This document shows positions 1 to 7,464 of a stretch of 16,963 nucleotides of DNA, piece after piece. Every line of letters starts with the position of its first letter. Position 1 is the first letter of the stretch. Below the pieces are notes generated by a model. It had not been told where the DNA came from and made no database searches. It saw nothing but the letters and a program-made list of their open reading frames with translations. The DNA lies in NCBI GenBank assembly GCA_003164375.1, contig PLTE01000046.1, positions 1 to 16,963 on the forward strand, read 5' to 3'. The DNA comes from Hyphomicrobiales bacterium. Lineage in GTDB: Bacteria; Pseudomonadota; Alphaproteobacteria; Rhizobiales; Xanthobacteraceae. A program made the translations under genes and the position numbers.

Positions 1-14
1 CCGGCTGCCGCAGT

Positions 15-1025
15 CTATTCGATTTTCAACCCGGCTTTGTCGATCACCGCCTTGTACATCGGCACCTCGCGGGCAATGCGGGCATGGAATGCGTCGGGTC
101 CTTCGGCGACCACCGGCAAGCCGATCTTGGCGTATTTTTCCTGGACGTCCGGGCGGGCAAGGATCGCCGTGAGTTCCTTCACCAGCCGGTCGATGATGGG
201 CTGTGGCGTTCCGGCGGGCGCCAAGAGCGCCTGGAAGGTATCGGTTGGCGGGCTCTTGATGCCGAGCTCGGCGAGTGTCGGGGCATCGGGCAAATCGGGC
301 CAGCGCTTGTCGGATGTTACCGCCAGCGGCCGCACGCTTGTGAGCAAGGCGCCGATCGATCCGTAATTGCCCGCATACATGTCGACCTGTCCGCCCAGTA
401 CGGCGTTCATCGCCGGGCCGGCGCCGGTGAATGGAATGTGCACGATGTCGATATCCGCTGCCGTCTTTAGGAGTTCGCCGGCGAGTTGCGGGGTGGTGCC
501 GGCGCCGGGACTGGTCCAATTCAGCTTACCCGGATGGGCCTTCGCCTCGGCGACGAAATCGCCCATCGTCTTGATCTTGGACTGCGAGGGGACCACGAAC
601 AGGTTCGGCGCCGCTCCGAGTACCATGATCGGCGTAAAATCCTTGAACGGATCGTAAGTGACATTGGCATAGAGGCTCGGATTGACCACGAATGCGCTCG
701 AACAGCCGAGCAGCGTATAGCCGTCGGGCGTCGCGCGCGCGACCAAGGCTGTGCCGAGCGATCCGCCGGCGCCGGCGCGGTTTTCCACGATCACTGACTT
801 GCCGAGCGCCTCGCCGAGTTGATTGCTGATCAAGCGCACCGCGATATCGGTGCCGCCGCCGGCCGGGAAACACGAGATGATCGTCACCGGGCGTTCGGGG
901 TATTCGGCCCGCGCGCCGCCGATCGGGATCGCTGCAAACGCCGCGGCGGTGAACAGCAGCGCCGTGCGCGAGTGAGCTTGCAATATTTTCACGGCCGTGG
1001 CGACGATGGATGTGGCTGGCGACAT
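15..1025 (-). CDS. Bug-family (TctC-like) periplasmic solute receptor
   Basis: The protein is an exported receptor of the Bug/TctC family, which captures carboxylates or other small organic acids in the periplasm, classically for tripartite tricarboxylate transporters. From the chosen start it has 336 residues, the usual length. The N-terminus is a long signal peptide ending in GGARA before EYPERPV. The family hallmarks follow: YPxRPV, a glycine-rich FPAGGGTD loop, VENRAGAGGS, and PDGYTLLG. The open frame extends 15 codons further upstream, but GGGGAGAG sits about 9 bases before the ATG at 1025, so that start is preferred. No TctA or TctB membrane subunit lies in the window, so it is an orphan receptor here. 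It may serve a transporter elsewhere or act in signalling. The ligand cannot be told from sequence. Confidence 0.9.
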   Translation of the reverse strand: MSPATSIVATAVKILQAHSRTALLFTAAAFAAIPIGGARAEYPERPVTIISCFPAGGGTDIAVRLISNQLGEALGKSVIVENRAGAGGSLGTALVARATPDGYTLLGCSSAFVVNPSLYANVTYDPFKDFTPIMVLGAAPNLFVVPSQSKIKTMGDFVAEAKAHPGKLNWTSPGAGTTPQLAGELLKTAADIDIVHIPFTGAGPAMNAVLGGQVDMYAGNYGSIGALLTSVRPLAVTSDKRWPDLPDAPTLAELGIKSPPTDTFQALLAPAGTPQPIIDRLVKELTAILARPDVQEKYAKIGLPVVAEGPDAFHARIAREVPMYKAVIDKAGLKIE

Positions 1026-1183
1026 GGTTGGTGCTCTCCCCGACTGGTATCTTGGTTGACGGCTTGCCATCCTTTGACGGAATGGAATCCGTTCGACATG
1101 CCGACTGCCGCTCCGGCACGTTTATGCGCGCTGGCTGAAGTCGGCCGCAGGAAGCTCCAAATGGCGTGAAAAAGCAACGGCCA

Positions 1184-2662
1184 TTAACCTCCGGGCAGCG
1201 TCTCGACGATCGGCTGCGACAAAATCCACAGGCTGAGCATCGTGTAGCCCACCATCAGCGCGATGATCGGTATTTGGCTACGCAACGCCGCTCGCGTCTC
1301 GCCGAAAGTCGACAATGCCACGACGTGAGCAAGGTACACTGCGATGACGTGACCAGCGACAATCGCGCCGACGGCGACATACCACTGTAGCAGCGGGCCG
1401 ACGAAGCCGATGTCGGGTTGGTAAGACGCGGTTCCGAACACATTCCAGCCGAAACCGAACGGATCTGACAGCAGTGGAATGACGAGTTGGCCGCCGTTGA
1501 AGAGATATGAGAAATAATGCGCGATATGATAAGCGATGGAAATCGGCACGAGCGTGAAAACAAAGCGCCGCGCCAGGCTGGCCGCGCCGCCGCACTTGCC
1601 GCCGGCCGCAATCGACATCAGCTTGCAAATCAACAAATATGCGGCGTTGAATAGCACCACGAAGAGCACGAGCCCGATGCTGTGAGCCAAACGCAGCGCG
1701 CCCGCCTCGCCGAAATCAAACAGCGTCCACATCAGCGAGTCGTCGGGGGCATCGATGATCGCAATGTCGATGCGCGCCCATAGCGGGGTTTCCAGAATAC
1801 CGTCGAAAGTGACTGTGGCGAGCAGCGCAACGACCAGCAGCATCGTGGCAGCAGACGTTTTGCGATCGTCGAGCAGGCCGCTACCCGGAACACGAAGGAT
1901 TATTTCGCCGCCGCCTTCTGCTACGGCCAGCGGCGCAAACCGGGCAAAAATTCCGAATACGATGGTGAAGACTTCGGCGCGCGCAAGCCACGTTTGCCGT
2001 CCGTAAGCCAGCATGCCGAGCCAAGTCATGCCGGAATAAAGCAGCATGGCGTGCGCCAGTCGCGCCGGTACGTCGCGGCCGTCCCAGACCAGTTCCATCC
2101 AGGCGAATACGACAAAAAGAAGCAAGGCCGGCCAGCGATCGAGCGCCGCCGGATAAGGCCAGCGCGGTCCCAGAGGGCGCCCCGGGCGCAGCCTCGCGTG
2201 AATATGCTCTCCTGCCGAAAAAAGCGTGTCCCAGGGATTGAGCACGCGCCAAATGTCGGCGATGAGCGCCGAGCACAGGGAAATTGCGACCCAGCCGACG
2301 ATCCAAACCGAGACGACGATGATGTTCCGCATCGGGCTCTGCACGCCGAACAGTCCGGCCGCGATCATCAATGCGAAATAGGCGGCGGCGAGCGGGCGCA
2401 GAACGATCGCCATCCCGTCCGCGCAGCGGCGCAACGGACCGGACCGTGCAAGGCGCAGGCGCGGATAATCGGCTGCCCGGCCCGCGGTTCGCAGAAACGC
2501 GGCGACCAGCACGAATGACAAAGCGACCGTCGCGCCGGCTCCAAAGACATAAAATGATAGCGGGATCGGAAGATCGTAGCGGGCGCCGAATCCGTGCGCG
2601 TAAGCTGGCACGGCGGTCGCGGCAAGCAGCGCTAGATAACGAAGGAGGACGCGCGCTGGCAC
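1184..2662 (-). CDS. Polytopic membrane protein of unknown function
   Basis: A 492-residue integral membrane protein with about 11 or 12 hydrophobic segments. The N-terminus resembles a signal peptide or first membrane helix ending PAYA, followed at once by HGFGARYDLPIPL. Other landmarks are NPWDTLF near residue 142, an HIAHYFSYLF segment at 379-388 and further histidines at 438 and 446 inside predicted helices, which could bind a metal or haem. It starts with GTG, 6 bp after the stop of the small exported cupredoxin-like gene, so the two are almost certainly co-transcribed and probably work together. From memory, relatives are sometimes labelled 'fenitrothion hydrolase' in automatic annotation; nothing visible here supports hydrolase chemistry. 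The family is not recognised with confidence, and a redox or metal-related membrane role is only an inference. Confidence 0.8.
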   Translation of the reverse strand: MPARVLLRYLALLAATAVPAYAHGFGARYDLPIPLSFYVFGAGATVALSFVLVAAFLRTAGRAADYPRLRLARSGPLRRCADGMAIVLRPLAAAYFALMIAAGLFGVQSPMRNIIVVSVWIVGWVAISLCSALIADIWRVLNPWDTLFSAGEHIHARLRPGRPLGPRWPYPAALDRWPALLLFVVFAWMELVWDGRDVPARLAHAMLLYSGMTWLGMLAYGRQTWLARAEVFTIVFGIFARFAPLAVAEGGGEIILRVPGSGLLDDRKTSAATMLLVVALLATVTFDGILETPLWARIDIAIIDAPDDSLMWTLFDFGEAGALRLAHSIGLVLFVVLFNAAYLLICKLMSIAAGGKCGGAASLARRFVFTLVPISIAYHIAHYFSYLFNGGQLVIPLLSDPFGFGWNVFGTASYQPDIGFVGPLLQWYVAVGAIVAGHVIAVYLAHVVALSTFGETRAALRSQIPIIALMVGYTMLSLWILSQPIVETLPGG

Positions 2663-2668
2663 GGCAGC

Positions 2669-3103
2669 CTAACGCGGCAAGACTTCGAGATAGAGCAGCG
2701 GACCCGTACTGTGATGTCTGCCGGCGCTCGCGTCGGTGTTCGTTTCGGGCCCGAACCGGTGGGCCTCAAGCGGGAATCGACCGGCAATCTTCGCGGTGAA
2801 TTGTAATTTGCCGGGGACGTTCGGCGTCAAAGAAAGCAGCAGGTCGTAGCCGTGCAGATGCAGTTCGGCGGCCTCGTCGCAGGTCAGCACGATTTCGACG
2901 TCTTCGCCTTGGCTCACGCGGATAACGTTTTCTGCCGCGTCGAGCTTGCGCTCTTTGATCGTGACGGCGAACTGTCGAAGCGTTGCGCCCTGCGCGACGC
3001 CGGGCGAGAGGACCCCCAGGTTCACGCCGAATAACGCGAACGTCAGTACGCCACCCACGATCGTCGCTGCTATTGGAAGCTTGGGCATCGGCAGCCGCTC
3101 CAT
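2669..3103 (-). CDS. Exported cupredoxin-fold-like small protein
   Basis: A 144-residue protein with an N-terminal export signal (hydrophobic stretch at about 10-38, ending VAQGA). A beta-rich domain follows. Its pattern VTIKERKL...VIRVSQGEDVEIVLTCDEAAELHLHGYD, with GRFPLEAHRF and a final LLYLEVLP strand, resembles cupredoxin-like domains. The set of ligands of a blue copper site is not evident: the only Cys (75) lies before the HLH pair (His82, His84), and no Cys-x-His-x-Met cluster is present near the C-terminus, only His115, His130 and His131. It is the upstream gene of a tight pair with the membrane protein. The start is uncertain. The ATG at 3103 gives the longest form, but GGAG lies 9 bases before an ATG at 3088, which would still retain the signal sequence. 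Confidence 0.75.
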   Translation of the reverse strand: MERLPMPKLPIAATIVGGVLTFALFGVNLGVLSPGVAQGATLRQFAVTIKERKLDAAENVIRVSQGEDVEIVLTCDEAAELHLHGYDLLLSLTPNVPGKLQFTAKIAGRFPLEAHRFGPETNTDASAGRHHSTGPLLYLEVLPR

Positions 3104-3166
3104 CGCTGCGTGCTTCGACGACGGCGCAGACCGACGGCGGACGCGACCGTACGGTCGGGCCGATCC

Positions 3167-3607
3167 TTACGCGTTCTGCTTTTTGACCCCGTGCAGGCCG
3201 TGCGAGGCATCCTTGACGGTGAAGAAGACGACGTCGCCGTCCTTGGTCGCCGTGGCGTGGTGAATGGTGTCGGCGGGGATGTAGACTGCCGAGCCGGGTC
3301 CGGCCAAATGGCGCTTGCCATTGACCGTGGAATCCATGGTTCCTTCGAGGATGTAGACCCATTGCTCGTTGGGATGCGAATGCGGCTCCGCGCCGGTGCC
3401 CGCCGGCATGCGCATCAGGGCGGCAATCATGCGCTCGCCCTCGACGCAGCCGCCGAATACGGTGGAATAGGCCGGACCGCCCATGATCGAATTCACTTTG
3501 GTCATGTCGAAATAATATTCGCCCGGTGCCGCGCGTTTGGCGCCCGGTGTTCGCGCATTGTGGGTTTGTTGGCTCTCGGCGCTATAGCTTTTGGCGGTGT
3601 CGCTCAT
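3167..3607 (-). CDS. Single-domain cupin protein
   Basis: A small cupin of 146 residues from the chosen start. Cupin motif 1 is clear: GAEPHSHPNEQWVYILEG, in which the two His of HSH are metal ligands and Gln replaces the usual Glu of the consensus spacing. Motif 2 is GPGSAVYIPADTIHH, with the third His ligand. Such proteins are metal-dependent isomerases, dioxygenases or sugar/aroma-compound binding proteins; the reaction is not determined. The frame extends to an ATG at 3637 that overlaps the stop of the upstream hydrolase gene in an ATGA. However, AGAGGGA lies about 10 bases before the ATG at 3607, which I prefer. The overlap means translational coupling with the hydrolase is possible, and a shared pathway is likely. 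Confidence 0.85.
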   Translation of the reverse strand: MSDTAKSYSAESQQTHNARTPGAKRAAPGEYYFDMTKVNSIMGGPAYSTVFGGCVEGERMIAALMRMPAGTGAEPHSHPNEQWVYILEGTMDSTVNGKRHLAGPGSAVYIPADTIHHATATKDGDVVFFTVKDASHGLHGVKKQNA

Positions 3608-3633
3608 GACGGGAAATCCCTCTTGTCGGCTGG

Positions 3634-5406
3634 TCATGGTTTCGGCGGAATGACGGGGAGCAGTAGAAAGTTCTCCTGCCCCGGTCCGGCGTGGATCGTT
3701 GTCGTTCCGCCGTAGATCTCGATCGGCCGGTCGACCGGATCGTCATGCAGGAATGGTCCGCAGCCCGTGAATTCGTTCTTCATGTTGGAAAGCCGGCCGC
3801 CGCTTTCGCCCTTGTAAACATAGTCCTTGCCGCGCACCGAAAGCCCGATCCGATAACCGGCGGGAATGACGATGCAGGTCGGCCAGATCTCGATATCGAG
3901 CTGAACGACTTCGCCGGGGACCAGCGGCTGCTTTTCGTCGTGCGTGTGATACGGCCGATAGGGCGTGCTCACAATCGGGTCGAGCTTGCGATGCGAAGCC
4001 CGCAACCAACCTTGCGCGACCGGGGTGTGCGGATCGAGCGCGCCGTGGAAGACGACTTCGCTGCCATCCGGCGCGAACACCTGCAGGACGAGAAAGAGAT
4101 CGGCGTCCGCGGTGGTGGACGAAACGAACAGCCTGGCCATCGACGGGCCGGTCAGCTCGATGTCATGTTCGAGCGGCGGGGTGAGGAAGGTTAGTCCGTC
4201 GCCGAGCGCGGCGAAGCGCGCGGTCTTCGGCACAGCGTCGGCCACCGGCGCCAGCGCGGTGTCGGCTAAATTCAGATAAAGCTTGGTCCATTGCGTGCGC
4301 GCCAACGGCCACTCGTTTTCATGGCGCTCGATGAATTTCTCGCCCGGATGCCGGATCTGCAATTGCAGCGGTGGCTGCTTCGACCAGCCGGTGTCTTCGC
4401 CTTTGAGGAAATGGCCGAAAAACCGCTTCTGCAGCTGCACGCCGTAATCGGTGTAAAACAGCGTCCAGTGCCGATCGCCGTGCATCTCGAGCCATTTTTG
4501 CTGCGACCCGGCGCGAACGAAACCCTCGATATTGCCGTGGATATGCAGACTGTTACCGCCCCAATTGCCGCAGGACAACAGCGGCACCTTGATCTTGTCC
4601 CAGTCGGCCGAACGCGCCCGGTGGTAGGCGTCATCGAGCGGATGCGCCGCAATATCTTCGCCGAACGTGCAGCGTTGCCGCGCCAGCTCTTGGTCGGACA
4701 GCGTCTCCGGTCCGCACACCAGCTCGCCGTTCATGCGGCTCGTCGGACCGCGCGTGCCAAGTCCGTGCTGCACAGTTCTGACCTGCATATCGTACCAGTT
4801 GGTCTGGAATGAGCAGAGAATTCCGCCGTGGTGATTCTTGTCGCGATACCAGTCGCCGGCGCCCTCCCAGATGCAGATCGCTGTGAGGTGCGGCGGCTGC
4901 AGCGCGGCCACCTGCCACTGGTTGATGGCGTAATAGGAAATACCGGCAAGCCCGATTTTTTCATTGCTCCAAGGCTGCGCCGCCGCCCATTCGACGACGT
5001 TGTAGAGATCCTGCGTTTCACGCGGCGAGAAATGATCGATGAATCCGGGCGAACGCCCGGCGCCGCGCGAATCGACGCGTAACACGACGTAGCCTTCGGG
5101 CACCCATTTCTCCGGATCGACGACTTCCCAGCTCTGGTATTTGTTGGTCGAGCCGGCGGCGACATCGGGATGCTCGCGCACCATGATCTCCCAGGCCGTG
5201 GGGTAACCGTCCTGGAACGCGAGCCATTTCGCATAGGGGCCGTATGACGCGATGACCGGATAGCGGCCCGGCGCGACCGGACGGAATACGTCGGCGCGCA
5301 GCACGACACCATCGTCCATCGTGATCGGCAGGTCCCAATCGATTACCATGCCGTCTTGAACGGTGGTGGTCTCGCGAAATCCGGATTTGAGTTGGGTGTC
5401 GAGCAT
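3634..5406 (-). CDS. CocE/NonD-type alpha/beta hydrolase (peptidase S15 family)
   Basis: A 590-residue hydrolase of the CocE/NonD group (Xaa-Pro dipeptidyl-peptidase fold), which cleaves esters or amides through a Ser-His-Asp triad. The alpha/beta core spans about 20-340: MDDGVVLRADVFRP, the oxyanion region ASYGPY, DSRGAGRSPG, and the nucleophile elbow GISYYA with Ser157. The likely catalytic His is His313 in GDRHW. The C-terminal jelly-roll domain runs from about 370 to the end. At the place where CocE has GWYD with its catalytic Asp, this protein reads GNWGG (280-284), so that Asp is missing; Asp311, Asp320 or another acid may replace it. No signal peptide is seen, so it is probably cytoplasmic. 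An AACGGAG site lies 9-10 bases upstream of the ATG. The stop overlaps a possible cupin start, which indicates an operon. Confidence 0.9.
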   Translation of the reverse strand: MLDTQLKSGFRETTTVQDGMVIDWDLPITMDDGVVLRADVFRPVAPGRYPVIASYGPYAKWLAFQDGYPTAWEIMVREHPDVAAGSTNKYQSWEVVDPEKWVPEGYVVLRVDSRGAGRSPGFIDHFSPRETQDLYNVVEWAAAQPWSNEKIGLAGISYYAINQWQVAALQPPHLTAICIWEGAGDWYRDKNHHGGILCSFQTNWYDMQVRTVQHGLGTRGPTSRMNGELVCGPETLSDQELARQRCTFGEDIAAHPLDDAYHRARSADWDKIKVPLLSCGNWGGNSLHIHGNIEGFVRAGSQQKWLEMHGDRHWTLFYTDYGVQLQKRFFGHFLKGEDTGWSKQPPLQLQIRHPGEKFIERHENEWPLARTQWTKLYLNLADTALAPVADAVPKTARFAALGDGLTFLTPPLEHDIELTGPSMARLFVSSTTADADLFLVLQVFAPDGSEVVFHGALDPHTPVAQGWLRASHRKLDPIVSTPYRPYHTHDEKQPLVPGEVVQLDIEIWPTCIVIPAGYRIGLSVRGKDYVYKGESGGRLSNMKNEFTGCGPFLHDDPVDRPIEIYGGTTTIHAGPGQENFLLLPVIPPKP

Positions 5407-5474
5407 CGCCGTTGACTCCGTTACTTTTCGCTACCGCGTGGAGCCCTGGTCGCGCGCCGAGGGCTCGGCCTCTG

Positions 5475-6290
5475 CTAGCCGTCGCGGCCCCGTTTTGCCG
5501 GCCGCGCCGACAAGATCGACGGCGGAATCAGCACTTCCGTCAGCCGTTTGCCATTTTTTGCCCAGATGTCGCGACCTGCCTTGCCGATCCGGATGCGCGC
5601 CTGATCCATATGAATTTGCGCGGCGAGGCGCGCCGCCGAACTGTCTTTGCGGCGAACGGCATCGACGATATCGAGGTGCTCGCTTTCCACCTGCTGCGCG
5701 AAATCCTCGCGCAATGCCTCATTGCCGCGGCTGATCCGCAGCGCTTGCACCAGAAACTGGCTGAGATAATCAAGAATGGCGGTGTAATAGGGATTATGCG
5801 ACGCGCCCGCGATTGTACGATGGAAACCCATGTCGGCCCGCGTACTGTCGCCGCGCGCACGGGTGGTTTCGCACACCCTGGCAAAGGCCTGTTCGATAGC
5901 GATCATCTCCTTGCGCGAGCGCCGCTCGGCGGCAAGCGCCGCTGCTTCGGCTTCGATGCCTTTGCGCAATTCGGCAATGAACAGAACCGACTCGAGATTC
6001 TTGCCAATCTCCGGATCCAGATGTAGCGCGTTGGCTTGCCAATCGCGCACGAAAGCGCCGCTGCCTTGCCGCGTCGTGATTAAGCCCTCGTTCTTCAGGC
6101 GCGCGATCGCCTCGCGGATCACGGTGCGGCTGACGCCGAATTGCGCGGCCATGGTCTGCTCCGACGGCAACCGCATGTGCGGCTGCAGCTCACCGGAGCG
6201 GATGCGGCTCATCAGCTCTCGGGCGACCTCGTCGACGCGATTGAGCGCGGGCAGCCGGGCAACATTGAGCTTGAGCACATCAGCGGTCAT
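5475..6290 (-). CDS. FadR/FCD-subfamily GntR transcriptional regulator
   Basis: A 271-residue repressor-type regulator. An N-terminal winged helix-turn-helix (about 16-82) contains RLPSEQTMAAQFGVSRTVIREAIARLKNEGLI, followed by TRQGSGAFV. The C-terminal FCD ligand domain has the metal-binding pattern in full: Asp153 and His157 (DMGFH), His205 (SEHLDI) and His227 (IHMD). FCD domains commonly sense carboxylates such as lactate, galactonate or keto acids. The open frame continues 142 codons upstream, but that stretch is low-complexity antisense-like sequence with no family match. The ATG at 6290 gives the normal family length. No Shine-Dalgarno precedes it, and the promoter geometry upstream suggests a leaderless message. 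It is divergent from the second Bug receptor and lies 68 bp upstream of the hydrolase gene in the other direction of reading, so both are likely targets. Confidence 0.92.
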   Translation of the reverse strand: MTADVLKLNVARLPALNRVDEVARELMSRIRSGELQPHMRLPSEQTMAAQFGVSRTVIREAIARLKNEGLITTRQGSGAFVRDWQANALHLDPEIGKNLESVLFIAELRKGIEAEAAALAAERRSRKEMIAIEQAFARVCETTRARGDSTRADMGFHRTIAGASHNPYYTAILDYLSQFLVQALRISRGNEALREDFAQQVESEHLDIVDAVRRKDSSAARLAAQIHMDQARIRIGKAGRDIWAKNGKRLTEVLIPPSILSARPAKRGRDG

Positions 6291-6296
6291 ATGTAT

Positions 6297-6325
6297 GTTG
6301 TCTGACAAGTTCCGGCGGCTGTCAA
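6297..6325 (-). promoter_or_regulatory. Candidate promoter of the GntR regulator gene
   Basis: On the minus strand a perfect -35 TTGACA (6325-6320) is followed, 17 bp on, by a weak -10 GACAAC (6302-6297). Transcription would begin at or next to the A of the ATG at 6290. That fits the absence of a ribosome-binding site and suggests a leaderless mRNA. The -10 is poor, which is the main reason for caution. Confidence 0.45.
6298..6308. promoter_or_regulatory. Candidate FadR-subfamily operator
   Basis: TTGTCTGACAA is an 11-bp palindrome (5+1+5). It fits exactly the TNGTNNNACNA consensus known for FadR-subfamily GntR regulators. It begins 8 bp from the regulator's start codon and overlaps the candidate -10 of its promoter. 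Binding would therefore be expected to repress the regulator itself, and perhaps also the divergent Bug gene about 105 bp away. Confidence 0.65.
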
Positions 6326-6333
6326 GCAAGCGA

Positions 6334-6367
6334 CGGTGACGCAGCGCCGCGGCGGTGCCTGTCACCG
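6334..6367. repeat. Inverted repeat in the divergent control region
   Basis: CGGTGAC (6334-6340) and GTCACCG (6361-6367) form 7-bp perfect arms separated by 20 bp. They lie between the regulator operator and the Bug receptor start. It could be a second regulatory site or an mRNA 5' hairpin; in a GC-rich region a chance repeat of this size is also possible. Confidence 0.3.
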
Positions 6368-6413
6368 CGCCGGCTGCCGACCGGGCGAGAACAAAAAGTC
6401 GGGGGGCGATCCG

Positions 6414-7382
6414 ATGTGGGTCAAACGCTGCGTGTTCGCTCTGCTGCTGGCGATTGCCGGTGCGCTTCCGGCCAACGCGCAATATCCGGACAAGCCGATC
6501 CGGCTTGTCATCCCGTTTCCGCCGGGCGGATCGACCGGCTACGCCGCCAAAGTGCTCGCCGACGGGCTGCAGAAAATTCTGGGTCAGCCCGTCACGCTCG
6601 ACGCCAAGCCGGGGAAATATGGCATCAATGCGCTCAGCGAGCTGATCGGTCAGCCGGACGGTTATACGCTCATGGTCGGCAGCGTCATCACCAACTCGAT
6701 GACGCCGGTCCTGCACCGCCAGGATATCGCGTTCGATTATGACGCCGAGATCATGCCGATCACGCGGCTCGCGGACTTTCCCAGCGTGGTGATGGTCAGC
6801 CCTTCGGAGTCCGCGAGCACGTTGAAGGATTTTCTGGCGTCACTGCAGCCACGCTCAGGCAAGCTCACGCTCGGGACGGACTTCATCGGAACCTTCGTCG
6901 ATGTCGATACCATCATGCTCGCCAAGACTGCCGGTCTGAAGGTCGCATACCACCCGAATCCGGACGGGGCGAACGGCGTGCTGGCGGACCTGATCGCCGG
7001 TAAAAGCAACATCGCGCTGCTCAACGTGGCGACGGCAACGGCCAATCTGGGCAAGTTCAAGCCGCTTGCCGTCACCGGCGCGCGACGCCTGTCGAATTTT
7101 CCCGCCGTACCGACCATGACCGAAGCGGGCTATCCGGGGATCGGCACTAGCAACTGGCAGGGATTGTTCGTTTCGCGGCATACGCCTGACGACATCGTCC
7201 AAACTCTGCACGACGCCGCAGTCACGGCGATGTCGACTGCCGAAGCGCACGCCGCTTTCGACAAGGTGAACGCCGCCATCGCGACCAGCGCGACGCCGGC
7301 TCAGTTCGCGACCGAGATCAAAGCAGAACGGGCAACGTGGCAGCGCTTGCTTCCGGAGATATTGGCGCTGCCGCAGGAATAA
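6414..7382 (+). CDS. Bug-family (TctC-like) periplasmic solute receptor
   Basis: A second Bug receptor, 322 residues from the chosen start. The signal peptide begins MWVKRC and ends ALPANA, followed by QYPDKPIRLVIPFPPGGSTGYAAK. Most family members have Asp after the glycine loop (GGGxD); here it reads GGSTG, so the usual ligand-contact Asp is absent. QPDGYTLMVG and the later PTMTEAGYPG (PTxxExGxPG) motif confirm the family. The frame extends 26 codons upstream, but a GGGGGG tract lies 7 bases before the ATG at 6414. The gene is divergent from the FCD regulator and probably under its control, so its ligand may be related to the inducer. No TctA/TctB subunits are present. The Kelch gene follows after 82 bp on the same strand. 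Confidence 0.9.
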   Translation: MWVKRCVFALLLAIAGALPANAQYPDKPIRLVIPFPPGGSTGYAAKVLADGLQKILGQPVTLDAKPGKYGINALSELIGQPDGYTLMVGSVITNSMTPVLHRQDIAFDYDAEIMPITRLADFPSVVMVSPSESASTLKDFLASLQPRSGKLTLGTDFIGTFVDVDTIMLAKTAGLKVAYHPNPDGANGVLADLIAGKSNIALLNVATATANLGKFKPLAVTGARRLSNFPAVPTMTEAGYPGIGTSNWQGLFVSRHTPDDIVQTLHDAAVTAMSTAEAHAAFDKVNAAIATSATPAQFATEIKAERATWQRLLPEILALPQE

Positions 7383-7400
7383 TGGGCTCGGTTGACGGGC

Positions 7401-7419
7401 GGCGTTGGAACGCAACGCC
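7401..7419 (+). other. Hairpin between Bug and Kelch genes
   Basis: GGCGTTG and CAACGCC form a 7-bp perfect stem around a 5-base loop. There is no U-tract after it, so it is not a standard intrinsic terminator. It may protect the 3' end of the receptor mRNA or modulate read-through into the Kelch gene. Confidence 0.35.
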
Positions 7420-7464
7420 ACCCGGCGACATAACAACGATCTGCCGTCACATGGGAGGATGGAA

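Noticed and set aside
1184..2662. Naming the membrane protein a fenitrothion hydrolase.
   Set aside because: The label is only a remembered automatic annotation of relatives; no hydrolase motif is seen in the sequence.
6291..6716. A 142-codon N-terminal extension of the GntR regulator.
   Set aside because: It overlaps the divergent Bug receptor coding sequence and its promoter region, and would put an unrelated low-complexity stretch before a complete GntR domain.
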